Assembly (NCBI GenBank): GCA_963978905.1
Contig: OZ022258.1
Span: forward strand, 56,900,591-56,964,590
Origin: Trichostrongylus colubriformis
Taxonomy: Eukaryota; Nematoda; Chromadorea; Rhabditida; Trichostrongylidae
Length of the DNA stretch: 64,000 nucleotides
Direction of reading: 5' to 3'
Shown here: positions 23,324 to 40,726 of the stretch, in pieces
How the letters are laid out: each line of letters starts with the position of its first letter
Position numbering within the stretch: position 1 is the first letter of the stretch
The notes under the pieces: generated by a model
What the model was told of the DNA's origin: nothing
Seen by the model: only the letters and a program-made list of their open reading frames with translations
The model's database searches: none
Translations under genes and position numbers: made by a program

Positions 23324-25230
23324 TAAAGTTGCACGCTTTAGACTATACAATGTCGCTGAGCAACCTCTTTTAGACTACCTTGTACGTAGCTTGCTGCTAG
23401 CAGTTCCGAACGATGCGCGAAGGTTCATCGTGTAGCTGAAATTGGTTAAGAAAGACATTAGAATGAGCATTGACCTGAACCTCCATCCATGGGTAAAAAG
23501 GGAATCTCAGCTATAACAACAGCGTTTCATTTTGATAGAATGAGCTGTTTCAAGAAGTATTGAAAAAAACAGTAGCGTTCCTCCTAGACAACAAAACAAT
23601 AGCTCATGTGAATTTTTTAGTTTAATTGTAAGAGCCGCTTCACCTGTTGCTACGGATATTGTTGTTTATTTCAGATATGGAGGGAAAACCAGCCCCTTTT
23701 TTTAGAACACTCTCACCATCTCGGAACAGTGACCTCGATTTACCCCCTTCACTGTTATAGGCGATGGACAGAACGAGCACATAGTGATCAGTTTCGTGTA
23801 AGATATGGATTTGTGTTGCGTAATGTTGGCTGTGGAAGTACATGGACCAAGAGTAGAACCTCTGTAAAGCCCCCACGTGACATCGAAATCAGGTAATCCA
23901 TTCAAGCTATTGTTATTGTTGCGTGAGATAATGTGCCCATACGTAGCGAGAACTCCCATAATTTACCCACGAGCGCTGTTCAATGGACTGATAGAATTTT
24001 ATTGCAATGTCCATTTCGAATTGCCCTCAACGAGAATCTTCGTGTAGTATGATAATAAGCCGAGATACAGCCCTCGCATCAACGGTTCCGCTACAAGTAT
24101 GGGTTTAATACATATAAGTGCGACACTACGTAGGCACGTCAAATGACCGGGTTCGCGTTCGAACTGTCCAACTAGGTCACCGCGCCCCGCGAACACCGTC
24201 ACTGCGCGGGATAAGTGCATTGCTGGTCCTGTTGTGAATTGGGCCGATTCACAACGGTCCTGAACGGCATATCCCACGCGAGTGTGGTCGACTTGATTTG
24301 TTGGCGCTGTCATGAATCGCATACTTTTTTGTCCGTTGCACGCCCTCCTTGTGTTTCACCTCAATAAAACAGTCAATATGAAATTGTTTAATCTGATCAC
24401 GCATCAATTTTACAGGACATATTCACTGAATAAAAATAAGTAGACGACCTCATATCACAAGTATTTCGCTAACCTTTCAATGCAAACATGACAAAAATAT
24501 AGTAGACACATTTTTACTTACTATGTTTGATCTATAGGAGTGTGTGAAAACCAGTAACAATTTTGGAAGAACTCAAATACTATGGATGAGAATAGAAACA
24601 CAAAATCATGGAATTTCAGAAGGCAACAAAAGAGATGGAATATCACCAATATGGCTCAGTAGTAACTAGTGTTAATAATTCTCGACTAGTAATAAGAAAC
24701 TGAACAGAAAGAAATAACTGAAAGAGCAATGGACATCGACCGAAGATAAAAGGTATCATTTGTCTATGAGTTCCTTAAAAGTTACAGTACGCCAATTGAG
24801 AAAGAGAAAATTAGGGTCAAAAAACCAGTAATGCTATGATTAAATTTCATCAAGGGCATTTCAGATTCAGATTGACAGACCAGCTCCCTAATCGAAGCTT
24901 CGAAAATAGGCCAGATTTTTTTAGGAATGTAGTCGCCAACAAGCATAAGTTCCTGGACTTTAGTACGACTGAGGCTTGGTCCAGACGAATCAAGTTCTTT
25001 TTCTTCGAATACTGTTATTAAAAATTTTGTTACTACCGGTTCATCAATGAAATGCACCATTAAAAAGAGTACAAGAGAATGGTCGAAGTAATCTACGAAG
25101 GTAATCACGATATGGAGCAAGTGTTAGTATTACCAGAAACGGCTCGAGTGTTGCGTGGCCCAACTGGGTTAGAGTTAGTCCTAAAGATTGAGTAAATAAT
25201 GCATTGCCACCTTGCCTGAATATCTACGTA

Positions 25231-26880
25231 TTATAGAACGACGAGTGACCTGTATTCCTGAGCTTGCAGCTGTTCGGCCAACCTCCTATCTCGCTCTTCG
25301 GGGCTGATATTGACTTCATCCATAGATGCTGCCAATGCTCTTGCCAGTGCCTCGTCTTCCGAAATTTGCTGGAATAATGAAATCTATGGAATGTTGCTTA
25401 TTCTTTCCCGTGAGCTTTTCCCCACTAATGTCAGTAGCATGGATACTTACCATATTTCTTGCTTGACTAGCACAGTTTTGACCACCTCGACTTCTCGCCA
25501 GAGCCGCCGCTCTGGAAATAATGGCATAGTGCTCCGAGTTCAAAGCCTTTTCTCCAAAAAACCGGAGGATTTTTGAAAAAAGAAGGACGAAAAATGAAGG
25601 TTCGGAGAAACTTACGCAGCCTTCGAGGAGACGTTGTTGCCTTTATTTTGTTCACAGTTGTGGTCTTTCTCATGGCGGTGACTAAGGCAATAATTCTGAC
25701 GACAAGTAGGACAAGTGATGGGGACAAGCTGAAACAACACAAATAATAGTGGCATCGGCACACATAGTTGAGCCGAACCTAAGTGTTTTCAAGTTTTCAA
25801 ATCGAAGATGATAGGTTTACAGACCTCCCTCTTTTTACACCCTTTCACGGTACATCTGTTTGCAAATATTTTTTTCTTCGCACCTTGAGCACAATTGTTT
25901 TGGATATGTTCATTCACCTGAAACGGATAAGTGAACAAGTGAAAACGCTATACAAGATAACGTACCAAAATGGTTATTTTTGCTTACTTCGACGTCCGGA
26001 GGAACTCCTTTTGGTGTTGGTACAGGTTTATCACACAGAGGACAGGTGGGTACTTGGACATTCTGCAATTCGGAAAAAATCAGCACAACAAGTAACCTAC
26101 CTATTATTGCAAAAGGATCGTAAACCAGTTTCACAATCAAACTCTTGAAAAGCTGAAAAGCATTTTGACTATGAGAGACGGCGTAAGGTAATTAACTATA
26201 AAACAGAGTCCCGGTGTATTGCACAATGAACTGAGCAAATCTTCGGTAATTAACTTGCCTTTTTGTACGCATTTTTACACTGGTGTCCGTCATAGGTAAA
26301 GTGGGATACACTGAAACAAGGTAGGGATTTGTGCATTGGAGAGGAAGCGAAAGAGCGATTGATAGAAAAAGCTGAAAGTAGAAAGGGCTTAACTCACCAA
26401 AAAGTTCCAGAACATGCATCACACCGAATCGGAAGGAAATCTGTAATAGCAACTTGCAATTAAATAATGGAAAGGTGTTTAATCGTTTAATCAGGATTAC
26501 ATATAGTAATATAATGGTCAGACAATTTGGGCCATTACGTCTGTACTCATTTCGAAAGGGAAGAAAACAAACGTTGGCCTCCATTAGGAAAACTAATCGA
26601 GATGGGTTAGGTCGCCATCAGACTTCGCGAATTTGCAGTGTCGCAACTCCGTACGCGAGTTACAGCATTGCACAATCAAAGTTGTAGTATCGCCTGCGGA
26701 AGTGTGACGCCGCAAAATCGCAAATTCACGAAGACCGACGGGAGCCTTGAGAAACCATAAAACTTGCACGAAAATATGAATATATCTCAATTTTCACTTT
26801 TACATTTAATAAAACCACTGACCTAGTAAGTTGCAAAGCTCCGCATCACAGTGTCGTCCGAGATTAGGAAGCTCTGCCAT
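25231..26880 (-). CDS. aip-1: AIP-1/ZFAND2-type AN1 zinc-finger protein
   Basis: Complete, eight exons (minus): 26880-26823, 26440-26398, 26310-26259, 26062-25988, 25917-25825, 25728-25616, 25511-25451, 25368-25231; 210 residues. The family acts in arsenite and proteotoxic stress: ZFAND2/AIP-1 associate with the 26S proteasome and help keep it active. Seen: start MAELPNLGRHC; first AN1 finger (C11, C16, C26, C29, C34, H37, H43, C45); second AN1 finger (about 80-132, with CPTCRQNYC then HRHEKDHNC); an Ala-rich linker; a ubiquitin-interacting motif at about 168-183 (EDEALARALAASMDE). Length and order match C. elegans AIP-1. Intron 3 has a GC donor (AAAAAG|GCAAGT at 26258), required by the conserved protein. 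The C-terminus ends EYRSLVVL with no CaaX box such as vertebrate ZFAND2B has; a further alternative exon cannot be excluded. Confidence 0.95.
26610..26742. mobile_element. Family B MITE, decayed, in aip-1 intron 1
   Basis: Left GTCGCCATCAGACTTCGCG and right CGAAGACCGACGGGAGCC are imperfect complements. The interior keeps GTGTCGCAACTCCG and CGCCGCAAAATCGCAAA. It lies between aip-1 exons 1 and 2. Confidence 0.65.
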
Positions 26881-28457
26881 TTAGTTAAACCAGGCTATCA
26901 ATACGAAACTGAAAGATATTTGTTTGTATTCGTGCAGAATAATCATTGCGCGTGATAGTACATCGCAAAATAAATGTGCTCTAATCATTCGAGGAAAAGC
27001 AATGCACAAGGTAAATAAAATGTGTCCACGGCTACGAAATATGAATCCCTGAAGCTCCTGGCACCACTTCGTAATACATATATGGCTACATCTAGGAAAT
27101 TTATCCGGCGAAAACCATAATTCATCGTTTCCATAGCGAGACAAAGAACAGGGAACGTTATTTAGATGAACCAAAGAATTCTGCAAGTAAAATAAGGAGG
27201 GTCCAAAGGGCCGATTTCGAAGAGTGATGACATTGAGTATCGTGACTGCAGTGACATTGGATGAGCTTATATATCGCGGGACTTATGAAAGTACGAAGAT
27301 TCGCGAATCAGCTGGTGATGACAATGACGTCATCTGTCAAAGCGTGCGCTTACGGTTTAGCAGCTACGTAACCATGCCGCGCTTTGCCTTGATCGGAGCT
27401 CGCCCTTTCGCGCCTGCGCAATTGGAAGTACCCTTCCCTTCCTTTCCCATACGTAACTAGTTGTCTTTCAAGTTTTTCCAAAACTCTGTCTAGATATGTC
27501 CTTCGTGAAGATCGTGCACATAAAAAAAATGGTTTTTGGGAGATCCGATATGGCTGTTCTCTCCAGCTGTCAGGTGATGGGTTTTTGCTTAGGCATTTTG
27601 GTATAGAAGAAAATACGTGAGAACTAATGAACGGTCATCCACGATAAATTGAGTGTATACTGACGCTGTTAACCTATATTAACCGAAACTTCACTCTTTA
27701 GCCATTTTCCTGCTGGAGATTGGTTAACGTGAGGGACTATTCTCTCTTCCAGTTCGAAGCTTGGGCGCCTGTTGGGTGGAAAAAGCGGGATGTTCTGAAA
27801 GAACTGGTTCTTGAGACAAGTCGTTGCCACGTTGGAATGCATTATCCACAAAAAACGATATACTATCGGAGACTCATAGAAGGGCCTAATTCCTCGAACG
27901 TGGATGCGAAAGAACTGCCCTAAATTGAGGCCAGTCATAGCTTTCCTTGAGTGAAGCATTATATAGAGATAGGTCGTCCCGGTTTCACAGCTTATTTTAG
28001 TGGGTTTCCTAGATAACTATGTTTCCGCATCCAAGCATAACCACATCCACCTCTGCTTCGCACTAAGCAGTTATGTTTCTTCCATCGTGCATTATTGAAA
28101 TGTGACTGCAGCTATCCAGCTTTGGGAAACATTTGAATTTCTTTTCACTGTTAGATACGAGTCTTGTCCGAAAACAGTTTTATAATGGTTTGTTTACCCT
28201 CGCGAATTTGTGTCACAACTAGGTTCGCATGCGCTGTAGAAAAATGTGCACCCACAGTTTCTCAGAAAATCAAGTATTGCTACATAGATAATAAAGGTGA
28301 TCTTTTGGGGAACCTTTGCGCACAAAGTGTTTGCCCTCGTTGGCGAGAGTTTTTGGACGTATAACATGTGGACATTGTGAAGTTTTCATTTTTGGAGGAA
28401 TACTCAGTAAAATGCTATAACTTATAGTGAATGCATCCGTGAGAAACTTCGGAACTG
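26881..28457. other. 5' flank of aip-1 and intergenic; no gene recognised
   Basis: The aip-1 promoter should lie here. I did not see a reliable heat-shock or antioxidant-response element by eye, and no coding exon was supported. Confidence 0.35.
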
Positions 28458-28900
28458 TTCGGCTATTACAACCCCAGTGGGGGTCGATTGGGGCAAAAAA
28501 ATTTTTTTGCTAAAACTTTGCCTTAGGGGTAATTGAGGCCCCTGATCACGAATATCACATTAATTTTTAACGTTGGCGCCATTTTGCACCAAATTGGCGC
28601 AACTATTGCACCAAGGTCGCATTTGCATTTATTGCATTTTGGTGCGAAATGCCGCCAACGTTGAAAACGATTGCGATATTCGTGATCAGGGCGCCAAATA
28701 ACCCCTATAACCAAGTTTCTACCAAATTTGGTGAGAATGACCTTGGTGCAATAGTTGCGCCAATTTGGTGCAAAATGGCGCCAACGTTAAAAATTAATGT
28801 GATATTCGTGATCAGGGGCCTCAGTTACCCCTGTAGGTAAAGTTTTAGCAAAAAAAATTTTTTGCCCCAATCGACCCCCACTGGGGTTGTAATAGCCGAA
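28458..28900. mobile_element. 443-bp long palindromic element
   Basis: Nearly perfect inverted arms of about 180 bp around a ~60-bp centre: outer ends TTCGGCTATTACAACCCCAG and its complement, then ATTGGGGCAAAAAAATTTTT, then GTTGGCGCCATTTTGCACCA on both sides. A diverged relative lies at about 54620-54990 (repeated TTGGTGCAATTGCACCAA motifs) and a fragment at 49255-49350. No coding capacity. Confidence 0.85.
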
Positions 28901-29156
28901 TATGTTTATTCGATATTTTGACAAGAGCAGACAATTTCCATTCTAAATTGGTCCCCTGTTTAGTTGTCGACTTTTTCCTTGCGCTGTTCAAAGTCGTTAG
29001 GTTGATTCGCAATGTACTTCGGGCATTTCGTTGACAAAATTTACTGATATAGTAAAGGACAAAGTTCGTGTGACGCGGACGTCTCAAATGAGACCAATTG
29101 ATCATCGAGAGAAATAAGTAATCGTCGCAGTGAACCCACCTTCTGACTTTGCTTTA

Positions 29157-29309
29157 GGCCGCCGTCAGACTTTGCGATTTTGCGGTGTCGCAGCTCCGCA
29201 CGCGAAGTTGCGGCATTGCGATCTCAAAGTCGTAGTATCGCGTGTGAAAGTGCGACGTCGCAAAATCGCAAAATCGTATAATGGCAAAATCGCAATGTCT
29301 GACGGCGGC
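29157..29309. mobile_element. Family B MITE
   Basis: TTTA|GGCCGCCGTCAGACTTTGCG on the left, CAATGTCTGACGGCGGC|TTTA on the right. The interior hairpin includes a duplicated TCGCAAAATCG block near the right end. Confidence 0.85.
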
Positions 29310-29766
29310 TTTAGTGCTAACAGGTATTTACGCGAAGCAAGTATGACACGAATCAAACGGCAATTTGCTAGAAGAAGGGTCATTTTAGTCGTCATGGGAA
29401 CTTCGTAATGTAAGTATAAGCCTATGCAATAGACCATGGCGGAACAAATGCGTGTGAAATTCCGTTCGTTCGATTGGAATTCCTCGATTTCGCTGGCGTT
29501 TTGTGACTTCGCTCGCTTTTACAGAATTAACGTTTCCACATTATTGATTTTCAAGGCCTGTTCGTTACAATCCATGTTCAAAATTACTTTCCAACGAAGC
29601 CGTTTCCATATTCCGTTTCCATATAATTTATTTACCGAATATTTTGAGCTTGGTTCTCGAAGGTTAAAGGTCAATTAACAAGCGCACGAAAGTCTCGCAA
29701 CGTACGCACCGATGGAAACATGTGGCACTCGGCGACACCTCTGAGGCAACGTGTCCCGGGGTGTAT

Positions 29767-29912
29767 GTCGTTTGGCGCGGCCCTTGCAGCTAATTTGCCA
29801 ATGGGACGCATGGGCCGTCTGGACTCTCCCAGATTTACCTAAGCCTTTTTAGGGGAGGAGCTTTGGCAGTGCCCCATTGGCAAATTAGCTCCAAGGGGCC
29901 GCGCCAAACGAC
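29767..29912. mobile_element. 146-bp MITE with GTCGTTTGGCGCGGCC ends
   Basis: Inverted termini of about 45 bp (GTCGTTTGGCGCGGCCCTTG with its complement at the right end, continuing through AGCTAATTTGCCAATGGG). Confidence 0.85.
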
Positions 29913-32600
29913 CGTCTCCCCGTGTCCCGTGTTCTCAATCATTCATTAGATTTGAATGACATATTTCATGAATGTGCGAAGAGCCAAAAAAGCGTGTGAT
30001 ATTTTCATTTACGCAGCGGGGAAATATCGCGCCACCAGATAGCAAAGACATTATTCCCATGGAAAATAATTTGTCACACATTACACATCTACAGCGCTTC
30101 TAATGTCTTTTCATTCGTATAAGCAATGAAAAAGCCTATCGTGAGCGATACTCTTAAGTCATGGAGTGGATTATCAAAATATGGTATGAGACTGACGAAT
30201 GAACGTCTATACATTGGGTTTGACAGGGTTAAGCGTAGATCCAGGAGTCTCAGGGAAAGGGTAGAGGTCGCGAGCTAACTTCAGCAGAAAGCAAACGTTT
30301 ATCGTAACTCCAAAAGACGTATCTTCGGCGTTAGTAGTGACGCACACACACACTTTTACTGAACTTGGTGCTGAGTAAACCCAGGTTGTCTCCCGAACTA
30401 GGAGGCGTAAGCATAACCATATCTACTTAAATTATGTGAGTGAGACAGCTGCTATGAGAATCAAGTATGTATCAGGAAACAGTAAAATGTATAATTCGTC
30501 TCTAGAGTGCATTTTTTTAAACCTTCACAACCAGAGTCTGTGTAAGGGCCAGTTCAACTAGAAATCTTGCATTAACTATTAGGAAACGCTCATTCCACTG
30601 GGCTGAGCGGCATTCACATAGTTTGGTTATTTACTCTTTCTATAGTGTTCGCTACACTCTGTTCTATTTTACGTTTTAATGTAAGGCTTAGGCTACGTGA
30701 GATTTCAGACCAACTGATTGGATAACAAATGACAGGAGACAGAACTAGAACGGTTCTCTAGTTTCCCTTCCAGATGTCAAGTCAGTACTTGAATGAAACT
30801 GAAATTCAATTCATCTCTTTCGACTGATTCGTAAAAATGAACCGACGTTTCCCACAACGTAAGAGTGCGAGGAGCAAGATCACGATGTAGATTTCAAAAT
30901 TTTAGCAGGTTGCACTGTGAAATCGTCGTGGTAAGTTCTACAATTCATCGGCGCATACATTCAAAGCGATACAGGGCTTAATGTTGGAGTGGAGAGAGGA
31001 ATTCAGTGTATTCAGCGTTCGCTACTCCTTTTTTCTATTCTCTGTGAAGAGGAAACTCCCCTCGCTAAGTTTTAGGCAAAAAATGTACGCTGTGTGCAGG
31101 TAACTGATTCAAGACAGAATAAGATGAGAGCGGTCTGCTCGAAAACGACTGCTTTCTCAAGCAGATTAGCACTCGATGTAATCCTAACTATTAGGGCTAG
31201 TCCTCAGTCTACATCACTCCATTATCTTCCTTCACTGAAATCATTGCCATCCATAACTATACCTCGTTGAGGACTAAATTGCCAACATTTTCGAAATGCA
31301 CGCTAAATCATACCCGAATGCGTTGTTCTCGCAGTGAAGCGCACTTCTCGGCTTCAACCAGCCAGTCATCACTAGAAAAAGACTGCGAAAATAAGCACAA
31401 ATAGGGAATCTGAAACCGAATAAGAAAAGGAAGATATAATTTAGTCTCGTGACCTCCGCGTGATGGCTTATTCACTTATGCTCTTTTTTGTCCATAGCGG
31501 TCATCATAATGCATAAAGATGCCAAGACCGATTCCTAATGCGGCGGTCTCCCACTGGCTTTATTCGGTGTCAAGTCCAGTATGAATGTGACTACGTCACT
31601 CCGAAATTAACGCTTTTAGGGTTACGGTACATGTTGCCTGGTGCTGATATTAGCCTCATTTTCCTGGACTGAAAAAGTGTCGTATGGCAGAGTGAAAGAA
31701 GGCGTCACGTGAAGTCCTCAATGCAAAGCCTAGTGCGTGTTCCGGATTATCATTTCGGGCCTTGAGGAACCACCGTACCTTTCGAATCACACTTGAGTCG
31801 GCATTCCGCTTCTATAACCCACTCTAATTTGCGCTCAGCACGGTCGTTGGAGTTGAACCATCACCGGCAAATTGCTGCTCAGAAGTGGATGGCTGTGGAA
31901 AAGTTGTGTGTGAGAGGACGTGCTCAAAGCATATATTTAGTAGCAGGGTTGATTTCTTTTTCCGTCTTGTACTGTTCAGAAGTTTTCAGCGGAGGCTTAC
32001 ACAATGTTATTCTCATCCAAAATTGACAGAGAAAACCTTAAGTGCCTCTAAAAAGCAAGGCAGCACTAGCCTATGAAGGCCGGTTTGGCTTATAAAAAGT
32101 CTTGTTGAACACCGAAAATCTAGAATAACGTCGTGAGCTACTTAACGTTTTTGTGATCTGTTGCTTTTCACATTGCATCGAAAGTGTCTCCTTCGTATTT
32201 CACTTTTGCGGGCATATAGATGAAGACCGCTCCTCGATTTTCAAAGACTGCTTGTTTTTCGGGCATTCATTTACATCTCATTTACTCTTTCTTATTTACG
32301 TTAGTTGCTTTCATTGTTTTTTTCAACCCCTGTGTCTTGAAGTTTCCATCTCCCGAAGTCTCTCTTGGAAGAATTTGAGGCTATTCCACATCCATACCCT
32401 TTCTAATCATCTGCAGATGATTCAAGCTTTTTACTGCCCCCTTCCACGAACTAGAAAAAAGTGGGTACTGCACAAAAATCTACGTTTGGACTGATTCAGC
32501 GACATTTGCGTTGTTGATGCAGCTGTGAATGTTCGAGTCACCATTTCTGGCGGGTATCGTGATTGGTCTTGATTGTGATACACCAGTACCCTCCAGTATT
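29913..32600. other. Intergenic, no gene seen
   Basis: About 2.7 kb of sequence with no convincing exons, repeats or RNA genes. The helicase promoter presumably lies at its right edge; the sequence becomes GC-rich at about 32640-32790. Confidence 0.4.
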
Positions 32601-33088
32601 TTCACCTATTAGTTTCGCAGGCAAAGGCAGTACCTCGCAGTCACGGCAACTTCTCCCGCGCGCGGCGTCCTTCGCGACGACCTTTAGCCGTTGCGAAAGT
32701 CATCGTCTCAAGCGTCTGGCGTGGTCCCACAACGAATGCTACCGGCGGCGTATCGATTGCGGTGACGCGCAGTTTCCTCGTTTTAGGCCGTGTCAGCGCA
32801 CACGGGCGGTTTCTTTTTTCGTTTGTTCTTGTGGTTGTGGTGGTGGTGGTGGTACTGCTCTAGTCATCCTCTTCTCCTGTGCTGTTTATGTTTTTCAATT
32901 CACTTCGTATTGGGCTATCTCGACTTGCTATTGCTGACAAAGGACTGTGTTCAACACGAATTTTGTGTACAGCCTCAGCTCGAGCACCAAGTAGCGAATC
33001 ACAATCGAAAGTCGATCGCTACACTCGTCAAACGAATCAGCCGCTTCTTGATCAGAGACAAGCATTCCAAATTCATCACTCCAAGAAA

Positions 33089-37307
<4,219 letters not shown>

Positions 37308-37400
37308 TGAAAATTACATCTATATCAGTCTATTGTGTGTGAACCCATGATCTTCATTATGTATCCAATACATTTAATAATAACGTGTTACTTGTTAGTG

Positions 37401-37406
37401 AATAAA
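37401..37406 (+). terminator. Polyadenylation signal of the helicase gene
   Basis: AATAAA 94 bases after the TGA at 37305-37307, at normal spacing for a nematode 3' UTR. Confidence 0.8.
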
Positions 37407-37407
37407 G

Positions 37408-37741
37408 CTACGAAGTATTGTTGAGACTTAAGGGTTTTTCAGAGTCATTAATCGGACGAATCCTGCAAGGAATTTTGGTGAATGGTCGCATAGACTTTGT
37501 TCGTTGACATTTTTCACTCACTTGTCGGATGGATCCTGTTCTTTTCCTGTGCTCTTCAGAGGGTTTTCGTCTCACCGAAGCCGACTTGGATCTCCTACTG
37601 GAGTCATCCACAGTGGCATCACGGGGTGGTGGTGCTGGTCTGCGACTTTTACCCATTATAGTTGAAGATTCGTTCTGCTTGCCAAGGGTGAGGAATGCTT
37701 CACTACCCACGTAGCCATGCAGTAGGAACTTCGAGCCGAAT
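37408..37741 (-). CDS. Possible terminal exon, basic proline-rich protein
   Basis: An open frame follows the good minus-strand acceptor GGTCACTTCAG at 37742. It encodes about 110 residues with PAPPPRD (an SH3/EVH1-type proline patch), then Arg/Ser/Lys-rich sequence (SRRSKSASVRRKPSEE) and ends at a stop at 37408. An internal GTGAGT at about residue 75 could instead be a donor. It converges tail to tail with the helicase 3' UTR. Family not recognised; it may be the 3' end of the gene that starts at 40726. Confidence 0.35.
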
Positions 37742-39582
37742 CTGAAGTGACCAGATAGGTTTAAACAAACAAAGAAATCCACCAGCTGTAATTAGTATAC
37801 GGAATTCTTAGAAATCATTAGGGCTATCTGAAAATTAGCAGTAGCGGAGGTGAATAAAGTGGGAAATTGTACTACTTTTGGCTTAAAAACTGTTGTATTT
37901 GACCTATGGGGCGCAAGTGGTTTTTGACGGTCTGTTCCTTCTCACGAAAAAATATGTCGAAATGGAAAATATGTCCGCTGTTGTTAACGATAGCACTGGT
38001 GACTATGCAGCGCTTCTGTGTGACTCTAACCATGTTTGTGATGTTGGTGATCACAAAACTATCGATTTTTTTACGAGGGCGGTGCGTCGTGAAGGGTGCG
38101 TCAGGACACTCGAGTCACGCCAAGTCAAGCGTGTAGGCAGTCTTTAGTGTGCGGGCAAAACAAAAACAGAACACAATGGGACCAACAGAATACTTGCCAT
38201 GCATGGTCATTCAATTCGCATGACGCGGCGATTGCAATTCGCCACGCCCATTCGCGGGTGTGGCGAATTGAAACCACACAGGTCAAAACGAAACCCTAGT
38301 TAAGCAAAATAGCAGAATACCAAACGCGAAATAATGGCCGTATCGATCGATGAAGTACGGGGAGCCACATGGAAACCTGTCCAGCAGTCTGCTTTGAGCC
38401 GATTTGGACAACTCGTGGAGTGTCGCCGCGCAGGGCGAGCCGACGTCAGGCCACGATCAAAATCCGTGTGTCCCATCATGTACTCTCGATGCTAATTTCT
38501 TTGCCTCTTACCCCGTCCAGGATTCCATATGGATAGGAAGGCTTTGATAGTAAAACTGCTGCAGATCATATGAAGACTGAACGGGAATGCTATATCTTTG
38601 CGGAACCATGCTATATAAATTCTTCAGTCGCTGTGCAATAGTAATGCACTTTTCCATGTTTTCGTAAAAATGAGCTACGCTCCACTATCTCTTCCATTTC
38701 ATAGAGTTGTGAAAAGGCCAGTAACATTTCTCCGTCACTGAGCGGCGAAAGCAACCCCTAATCTGCAGGTTCCAGTAGCTTTGGGGTTAACAACAGAGTG
38801 GGGATCTTGTTACCCAATGCGATCAGAGGGAACCTTGTCTAGGACAATAACAAAGCGTATCTTTCAACCACCCTAATTCAAATGGGCAGTAGGGGGAAAA
38901 ACGATAAGGGAGAAATTGCTTTGAAAAATTCATTAGTTAGGTGCGCGCCAACCTTCTCCTTGATCTACATGTCTAGGTCGGATGGGGGATCAATGGCTCC
39001 GTATTCGATCGATTGGCTTTTTTCTGATTTCTTCTAATTCGTTAATATCTGAGAGATATATTATATTTTCTGTTTTTTGCTTCATCTGATCTTCTTGAGA
39101 ACTAGTTTGATAGTGGGCTTCTACGGGGTGAGTAACCGCAATAATCCGATAGCCCTGTCTTTCAGCTTATTAAGCTTGACTACCGTCAGAAATGACTTTT
39201 ATTAGCACACCTTTCTATGAAGTGTGTAGTGAGATAATCCTTTTTATACACCTCAAGGACTTTACGACATCGGTGTTCTTTCTCCAGCATCCAAAGGCGT
39301 CGGAACTGAAAGACCGTTCTAATGTACTTGGGAAATATGTTATGCATTAATGCTGCTGTGTTAGTCATCTAGGCACTATATACGGAAAAGAAGGAAGGGA
39401 GGGGGAGAAGCGAAGTTCTTTTCGAAGCTCCTCTTTCTTATTCTGATGACGACTACGAGATGCAAAAGCAGTCTTTATTTGCAATTCCTCTGCTCTACGT
39501 AATCAGTTTCTGTAGATCACGTTTGCATCCGTGCGTTTTCCCTCAATCGATATCGACTTATGCCTTTCTCGCTCGATATTTA

Positions 39583-39747
39583 TACTCCATTTCGGAACGC
39601 CTGATAGGGCGTGGCTTACGGACATGGGTGGGAGACGAGCGTGAGAGTGCGTGGCAAGAGTAAGAGTGTGTGGCGGAGTGAGAGAGTTTGATACACTTTA
39701 CTCAAACCGTAGGCCACGCCCTATCAGCCGCTCTGAAATGGACTGTA
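39583..39747. mobile_element. MITE, CTGATAGGGCGTGGC termini
   Basis: Inverted ends contain CTGATAGGGCGTGGC and TACGG; the outer end on the right reads as TACAGTCCATTTC on the complementary strand. It belongs with the element at 52827-52985, which has the same outer sequence and CTGGCAGGGCG. Confidence 0.8.
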
Positions 39748-40297
39748 ACGGCATTGGTAAGAATAATTCAGCTGTATTCTGATCTTTGACCGGTGAACAC
39801 TTCACCACAAAACCAACAGGTCAAGCACCACGTCATATCGATCAATACGGCTTTAGGTGCTATCGCAGTGAGGTGGGGGGGGCATCCAGTATGGACATTA
39901 TTTTAACCTAAGCCTAGAAAAGGGAAGGAGTCCCTTTTTCTCATGAGGCAGCTTTCACATAATGCTGTAATCCGCGTTTTTGCAGAAAAATGTCATTGTG
40001 GAATGTGCGGGAATGGATTAGATGCTCGATTACCGGCTCCGCCTAGTCGAGAGTCACAGAGCACTCCTCACGTAGCTTGCACTCTTCCACAATTTCCATC
40101 GTTCTTCCAATTGATATCTATCTGATCTTTTCCGCGATTCCGCCGTTCCGTAAAAGCACCGATCTCATCAATTCGTACACCCAAATGTGTTTTGGAATGA
40201 GGACTTGACTGTAGATTTTAAAGGTGGAAGTCCCTACAGTTTCAGAAGTGCGGTAGTTTAGTAAATCTGAGAAATAGATATCTCGCTAAAATCTCAC

Positions 40298-40726
40298 CTC
40301 ATCGAGATTGATGTTATAAAGATGTGCAATAACACAGACCAAAGGAAACGGTATTTCTGCGTAGGTGAGCGTGGTTTGTGTTGATGCCAGCAATTTGGAT
40401 GTTTCACAGATTTCCGCACGCGTCTGAGTGAGGAACAAATCGCTTTCCAGGATTGCTTTCATGCTGTTGGTGCCGCCGGTAGTGGTTGCTTTCATACTCT
40501 GCTTCTCACGGGGCATCACAGCTGGGAACAGCGACACAAAGTATGAAATGCCCAAGGTCGCTCGTAAGATTGCGCTGCTCACCTCGGTTTTTAGGTGCAA
40601 ATACAAGAAAATAGCAAGTAGTGAGGTGATGATGAGTGGAATACATTGAAGAACCGTTGACAGGTGCGTCTGCAAGACGATATTCAGCAGCATAGCTGGT
40701 TTGACGAAGCTAAATGAACTATACAT
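40298..40726 (-). CDS. Possible first exon of a multi-spanning membrane protein
   Basis: ATG at 40726 opens a 143-residue frame that ends exactly at a strong donor GATGAG|GTGAGA (40298). Two clear hydrophobic segments (about residues 24-45 and 53-71) are followed by a basic loop (PREKQSMK) and a weaker third segment near the end. Not recognised; a nematode chemoreceptor-like or other membrane protein is possible. Downstream minus-strand pieces at 39368-39186 (with an AATAAA near 39200) or 37741-37408 might complete it, but joins could not be proven. Confidence 0.42.

Larger units (their letters stand above)
22530..25230. other. Stretch between the helical-protein exons and aip-1; no certain gene
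   Basis: Besides the two MITEs at 23027 and 23250, open frames on the minus strand (24782-25120 and 23640-23959) look partly coding but could not be joined into a gene. Confidence 0.35.

Noticed and set aside
23753..23861. Minus-strand piece resembling the YAxxxHxxH part of an alpha-carbonic anhydrase
   Set aside because: Only a short loose resemblance (HYATQIHILHE); the zinc-ligand HFHW block and following exons are missing.
24782..25120. 112-residue minus-strand frame downstream of aip-1
   Set aside because: Partly protein-like, but no domain, partner exon or clear splice sites could be fixed.
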